A stretch of 41,998 nt of DNA. Origin: Candidatus Cloacimonadota bacterium. Lineage in GTDB: Bacteria > Hydrothermota > E44-bin80. The translations under genes were made by a program, and so were the position numbers. Below the pieces are notes generated by a model. The model was not told the origin of the DNA, searched no databases, and saw only the letters and a program-made list of their open reading frames with translations. The stretch is from the NCBI GenBank assembly GCA_004375965.1, contig SOIS01000037.1, positions 1 to 41,998 on the forward strand. Direction: 5' to 3'. Every line of letters starts with the position of its first letter. Positions within the stretch are counted from its first letter, which is position 1. Positions 37,555-41,998 of this stretch are shown here, piece after piece.

Positions 37555-38418
37555 ATGGAAAGACTAACTGATGTCCCGATTTATAAAATCGGAAAGGTAA
37601 GGGATGTTTACGATCTGCGTGATAGACTTCTTATCGTTGCCTCTGATAGGATTTCTGCGTTTGATGTCGTCCTTGGCAGTGAGATTCCTGAAAAGGGGAA
37701 GATACTGACTCAGATGTCTCTATTCTGGATGGATAAAACAAAAAAAATCATCGAAAATCACTTGATTTCAGGAGATGTTAAGGATCTCCCTCCTCAACTT
37801 GAAAAATACAAATCCTCCCTCTGGGGAAGGATTATGATTACAGAAAAGACAGAACCCCTTTCCATAGAGGCAGTAGCAAGGGGTTATCTTGCAGGTTCAG
37901 GATGGCGGGAATACAGAGAAACGGGTGAGATATGTGGCATAAAACTCCCTAAGGGTCTTGTTGAAGCAGGGGAATTAGCCGAACCCATATTTACACCATC
38001 CACAAAGGCAACGGAGGGTCATGACATAAATATTACAGAGAAGGAGGCAGAGGAGATAGTAGGTAAGAAAAACTATGCTATAATCAAAGAGGCGAGCCTC
38101 AACATTTACCAATGGGCAAAAGAATATGCGTTAAAAAGAGGCATCATTATTGCAGATACAAAGTTTGAGTTCGGGAAATTGAATGATAGGATTATCCTGA
38201 TAGACGAACTTCTTACCTCCGATTCATCACGCTTCTGGCCACGCGCAGAATACGAGCCTGGTCACGGACAATTAAGTTTTGATAAACAGTACGTTAGGGA
38301 TTACCTTGAAACCACAGGATGGGATAAGAAACCACCTGCCCCCTCACTTCCAGAAGATGTCATAAAAAATACACAAAAAAAATACCAGGAAGCTTTTAAC
38401 CTGCTGACGAAAGAGTAG
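37555..38418 (+). CDS. purC: Phosphoribosylaminoimidazole-succinocarboxamide synthase
   Basis: GKVRDVYDL, ASDRISAFDVVLGSEIPEKGKILTQMS, EAVARGYLAGSGWREY, DTKFEFG. Confidence 0.95.
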   Translation: MERLTDVPIYKIGKVRDVYDLRDRLLIVASDRISAFDVVLGSEIPEKGKILTQMSLFWMDKTKKIIENHLISGDVKDLPPQLEKYKSSLWGRIMITEKTEPLSIEAVARGYLAGSGWREYRETGEICGIKLPKGLVEAGELAEPIFTPSTKATEGHDINITEKEAEEIVGKKNYAIIKEASLNIYQWAKEYALKRGIIIADTKFEFGKLNDRIILIDELLTSDSSRFWPRAEYEPGHGQLSFDKQYVRDYLETTGWDKKPPAPSLPEDVIKNTQKKYQEAFNLLTKE

Positions 38419-38489
38419 AGAGTAGTCTAATTAGTTTTATTAGTTTAAAAGGTAAATTATTGTTATCCGTGTGAATCCGTGGCTAAATA

Positions 38490-40379
38490 TCAGACATCCA
38501 AATTCTGGACGGTTTGGGCATTTTCTTCTATAAACTTACGCCTTGGTTCAACAGCATTTCCCATGAGGATTGTAAAGGTTTTTTCTGCTATTACAACGTC
38601 TTCAAGGGTTACTCTCTTCAACGTTCTTGTTTCAGGGTCCATTGTTGTCTCCCACAACTGATCTGGATTCATCTCACCAAGACCTTTATATCTTTGTATA
38701 TGTATATTCTCACTTTCACCCATAGATTCAAGTGTTCTTTTTAATTCGTCATCATCAAAGGCATACTTGACTTCTTTAGCCTTTTTTACCCTGTATAGTG
38801 GCGGTTGGGCTATATACACATAACCTCTCTCTATTAATTCCTTCGCATATCTGTAAAAAAATGTTAAAAGTAGTGTTCTTATATGTGAACCATCCACATC
38901 CGCATCGGTCATTATTATAATCCTGTGATACCTCGCCCTGTCAGCATCAAAGTCATCGCTACCAATACCTGTTCCAAGTGCAGAAACAATTGTTCTGATT
39001 CCCTGATTGGATAGGATTTTGTCAAGCCTTGCCTTCTCTACATTCAATAATTTTCCCCTTAATGGCAGGATTGCCTGGAATGATCTGTCTCTTCCCTGTT
39101 TTGCACTACCTCCAGCAGAATCTCCCTCTACAATAAATATCTCAGTCATTTCTGGATTTGAAATAGAACAATCAGCAAGTTTTCCAGGTAATGAGTCACT
39201 CTCAAGAAGACCCTTTCTTCTCGTAAGTTCCCTCGCCTTTTTAGCAGCCACCCTTGAGCGTGTAGCGATAAGAATCTTAGCGACAATTTTATTCCCAACA
39301 GTAGGATTCTCTTCAAGATAACTGGAGAGTTTTTCACCTACAAACGATTCTACAATTCCTTTAACCTCACTGTTCCCAAGTTTTGTTTTTGTCTGTCCTT
39401 CAAACTGTGGGTTTGGTAAATTAACCGAAAGTACACTGGTAATGCCCTCTCGAACATCATCACCCGTAGGAACTTCATTCTTTATAAGATTGTTCTTCTT
39501 ACCATAGTCATTTATCGAACGGGTAAGGGCAGATTTAAATCCTATGAGGTGTGTCCCCCCTTCTTTTGTATCAATATTATTTGCAAATGTAAATATATTT
39601 TCTGTATAGGAATCAGTATACTGGATTGCCACTTCAATCTCTATTCCGTTTGATTTGCCCGAAAAATAGATAGGTCTATGGAGGGGTGATTTGTTAGTAT
39701 CAAGATATTTAACAAACTCTACTATTCCGCCTTTATATTGGAAATCAGATGATTTGCCAGTCCCCTCATCGCTCAATGAAATCAAAAGCCCCTTATTTAG
39801 AAAAGCAAGTTCACGTAATCTGTTTGCAAGTATATCAAAACTGAATGTTCTTTCCTTAAATATTTCCCCATCAGGGGAAAACTGTATTTTTGTCCCTGTT
39901 TTCTTTGCAGTCCCAATCTTCTTTAATTCACTCTTCACTTCTCCTCTCTCGAACCTCTGCCCATAAATATTACCATCCCTTCTCACCTCTACCTCAAGCC
40001 ACTCCGAAAGTGCATTAACAACTGATACGCCAACACCATGGAGTCCACCAGAAATCTGATAGCTCTTTCTGTCAAATTTTCCGCCAGCATGGAGCATTGT
40101 AAGGACCACCTCTACAGCAGGTTTCTTCTGCTGAGGATGTATGTCAACAGGTATCCCACTCCCATTATCAATCACACTAACACTGCAGTCTTTATGCACG
40201 ATAACCTTTATCTTACTGCATCTCCCTACCATAGCCTCGTCAATACTGTTATCAACAACTTCAAAAACTAAATGGTGTAAACCCCTTGTGCTTGTATCCC
40301 CGATGTACATCGAAGGTCTTCTCCTGACAGCCTCTATCCCTTTCAAAACTTGAATACTTTTTGCATCGTATACCATCAC
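38490..40379 (-). CDS. gyrB: DNA gyrase subunit B
   Basis: [103 protein letters not shown]. Confidence 0.97.
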   Translation of the reverse strand: MMVYDAKSIQVLKGIEAVRRRPSMYIGDTSTRGLHHLVFEVVDNSIDEAMVGRCSKIKVIVHKDCSVSVIDNGSGIPVDIHPQQKKPAVEVVLTMLHAGGKFDRKSYQISGGLHGVGVSVVNALSEWLEVEVRRDGNIYGQRFERGEVKSELKKIGTAKKTGTKIQFSPDGEIFKERTFSFDILANRLRELAFLNKGLLISLSDEGTGKSSDFQYKGGIVEFVKYLDTNKSPLHRPIYFSGKSNGIEIEVAIQYTDSYTENIFTFANNIDTKEGGTHLIGFKSALTRSINDYGKKNNLIKNEVPTGDDVREGITSVLSVNLPNPQFEGQTKTKLGNSEVKGIVESFVGEKLSSYLEENPTVGNKIVAKILIATRSRVAAKKARELTRRKGLLESDSLPGKLADCSISNPEMTEIFIVEGDSAGGSAKQGRDRSFQAILPLRGKLLNVEKARLDKILSNQGIRTIVSALGTGIGSDDFDADRARYHRIIIMTDADVDGSHIRTLLLTFFYRYAKELIERGYVYIAQPPLYRVKKAKEVKYAFDDDELKRTLESMGESENIHIQRYKGLGEMNPDQLWETTMDPETRTLKRVTLEDVVIAEKTFTILMGNAVEPRRKFIEENAQTVQNLDV

Positions 40380-40669
40380 AACACCTCCCTCTTCAATAAA
40401 AAAAGGATATCTTCAATAATCCACTTGCCAGTTTTTTTATTAAGTTTCTCGATGATCTCTGACTTCAAAAAGAGAAGTTCATTCATCCATGCTGAATTCT
40501 CTACTTCTACGACAAGCTTTCTATTCTTTGCATAAAGTGGCTTCGTCTTTTCTGAAATTCGCTGACCAACTACTTCATCCCAGAAAAGAATGGATTTTTG
40601 CTCGTTGTATCTCTTTGAGAGTCCCAGGTTTTTCATAACCTTATCAAGGATATTACTTACTTTTTTCAT
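40376..40669 (-). CDS. DUF721 (DciA-like) family protein
   Basis: [41 protein letters not shown]; located between gyrB and recF. Confidence 0.8.
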   Translation of the reverse strand: MKKVSNILDKVMKNLGLSKRYNEQKSILFWDEVVGQRISEKTKPLYAKNRKLVVEVENSAWMNELLFLKSEIIEKLNKKTGKWIIEDILFLLKREVL

Positions 40670-40670
40670 T

Positions 40671-41738
40671 TTAAATATCTATCGTTTTCAAGGTTGTCAT
40701 AGTATTCAGCATCTCACAATTTGTTGTAGCGACAAAACACTGTCCAATAGTTGTAACACTATTAAGAACCTTTTCCGTTCTGACCTTATCAAGCTCAGCA
40801 ACCGCTTCATCAATGAGAAGAATCGGGCTATCATTCCTCTTGCTCTTGAGGAAAGATGCTTGTGCAATCTTAAGTGAAATAGCACAGGTTCTCTGTTCCC
40901 CTTCGGATGCATACTTACGAATAGGTAATTCGTTTATGGTTATCGAAAGTTCGTCCCTGTGCGGACCTGTGAGGGTCATACCTTTTTCTAATTCCTCCTC
41001 TCTTCTCTTGTTAATACTTTCATAGAAACCTTCCTTTATGCTCTCATTTAATTGAAAGGATAGAGCATACTCGACGGATAATCTATCCTTTTGGGGCGAA
41101 AACAGCGTGTAATAGAAAGAAGCACACTCGTTTAAATCTTTCATAATGGATAATCTTCTCTTGATAATCCGACTACCTATCTGAACTAATTCATCAGTCC
41201 ATCCGTCTATCCCAGATATATCATCTCTCCTCCCGATTTTTCTTAAATAAAGAACTTTATTTCTCTGCCTTAAAACCCTTCTGTAGTCAAGCAAATCACT
41301 GAGATAATCAGGGAATAAAAGAGAAAGTAAGGAATCAAGAAAACGCCTTCTCATCGCAGGCTCTCCTGTGATAAGATTTATATCGTTCAGAGAAAGAAGG
41401 ATAAGCGCAACGTTCCCTATCAATTCCTTCATGTTTGTTATTTCAACGTCATTAATGAGTATTTTCTTTTTTCCATGCGAAAACCGAAACTCAATCTTCT
41501 TTTTATGAGTCCCATTAAAAAACCCTTTTATCCTGAAAAATTCTTTTGAGTGCATTACTAACTCTTCAGGATTTATCGTCTTAAAGGACTTTCCATACAC
41601 AAGAATATAAATAGATTCAAGCAGGTTTGTCTTTCCGCAACCATTCATTCCACAGAGAAAAGAGCCTGCTTTATCAAACGTAAGATTTTTCTCATTATAG
41701 TTTCTAAAATTCTCAAGAACTATCTCTTCTATATACAT
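40671..41738 (-). CDS. recF: DNA replication and repair protein RecF
   Basis: LENFRNYNEKNLTF, GMNGCGKTNLLESIYIL, FLDSLLSLLFPDYL, ASEGEQRTCAISLKIAQ, LLIDEAVAELD. Confidence 0.93.
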   Translation of the reverse strand: MYIEEIVLENFRNYNEKNLTFDKAGSFLCGMNGCGKTNLLESIYILVYGKSFKTINPEELVMHSKEFFRIKGFFNGTHKKKIEFRFSHGKKKILINDVEITNMKELIGNVALILLSLNDINLITGEPAMRRRFLDSLLSLLFPDYLSDLLDYRRVLRQRNKVLYLRKIGRRDDISGIDGWTDELVQIGSRIIKRRLSIMKDLNECASFYYTLFSPQKDRLSVEYALSFQLNESIKEGFYESINKRREEELEKGMTLTGPHRDELSITINELPIRKYASEGEQRTCAISLKIAQASFLKSKRNDSPILLIDEAVAELDKVRTEKVLNSVTTIGQCFVATTNCEMLNTMTTLKTIDI

Positions 41739-41952
41739 TCCTATTCATTTTATATCATAATTTTTCTTAATTTTCAAGCATTTTTTGCTATTTTTTTGTA
41801 ATATTGTATTTTTGTAAATACATATGAAATAAAGACTTGAAGTTATTATGTTAAAGAAATTTCTGGAAAAAACAGAAATCTCTGATTATTCGCCTGTTAG
41901 ATATAAAATATTATCTAAAAGAGCAAACAGTTTAGAACCGATTACACCGATG

Positions 41953-41981
41953 AGGTCGCCAAAGCATTCTTCCAGCGACCT
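41953..41981. repeat. Inverted repeat at right edge
   Basis: AGGTCGC-N15-GCGACCT. Confidence 0.5.
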
Positions 41982-41998
41982 AAAAAAGACTTGACGAA

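Noticed and set aside
41739-41998. Replication origin next to recF/gyrB
   Set aside because: AT-rich, but I could not see clustered DnaA boxes (TTATCCACA-like), and dnaA/dnaN are not in the window.
1-41998. CRISPR arrays, prophage or transposase genes
   Set aside because: No regularly spaced repeats and no integrase, transposase, cas or phage structural motifs in the translations.

Overview
The window looks like a chromosomal segment of an anaerobic, Gram-negative-type (FCB or WOR-3-like) bacterium. That lineage guess is inference from FlgD-like sorting domains, ExbB/ExbD/TonB and a PorV-like protein. Blocks from left to right: (i) a PP-loop thiouridylase-like gene and a GGDEF-PilZ protein whose GGDEF motif is degenerate; (ii) a selenocysteine tRNA (selC, UCA anticodon) with a consensus promoter, surrounded by short inverted and dispersed repeats; (iii) an envelope operon (TPR, HAMP-like, ExbB, ExbD x2, TonB, OmpA-like) plus two outer-membrane/secreted genes, one preceded by a c-di-GMP-I (GEMM) riboswitch with a plausible terminator platform; (iv) a ~14 kb, entirely minus-strand oxidative/nitrosative-stress array with a Fur/PerR gene at its head. 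The array holds six ferritin-like diiron proteins, desulfoferrodoxin, two peroxiredoxins, class III-like Hcp plus ferredoxin, nitroreductase, an octaheme HAO-like cytochrome split by an in-frame TAA, Hrb next to an internally deleted FprA remnant, and a TusA/DsrE/IscS/IscU/Nfu sulfur module. One peroxiredoxin is read through an in-frame UGA (Sec), and the IscS lacks the PLP-binding lysine (SSND in place of the usual SxHK). Then follow (v) a CsoR/YHS/CopA/second P1B-ATPase metal-efflux operon with a palindromic operator, (vi) a secreted papain-like protease, and (vii) purC, gyrB, a DUF721 gene and recF. All calls come from reading motifs; no database searches were run.
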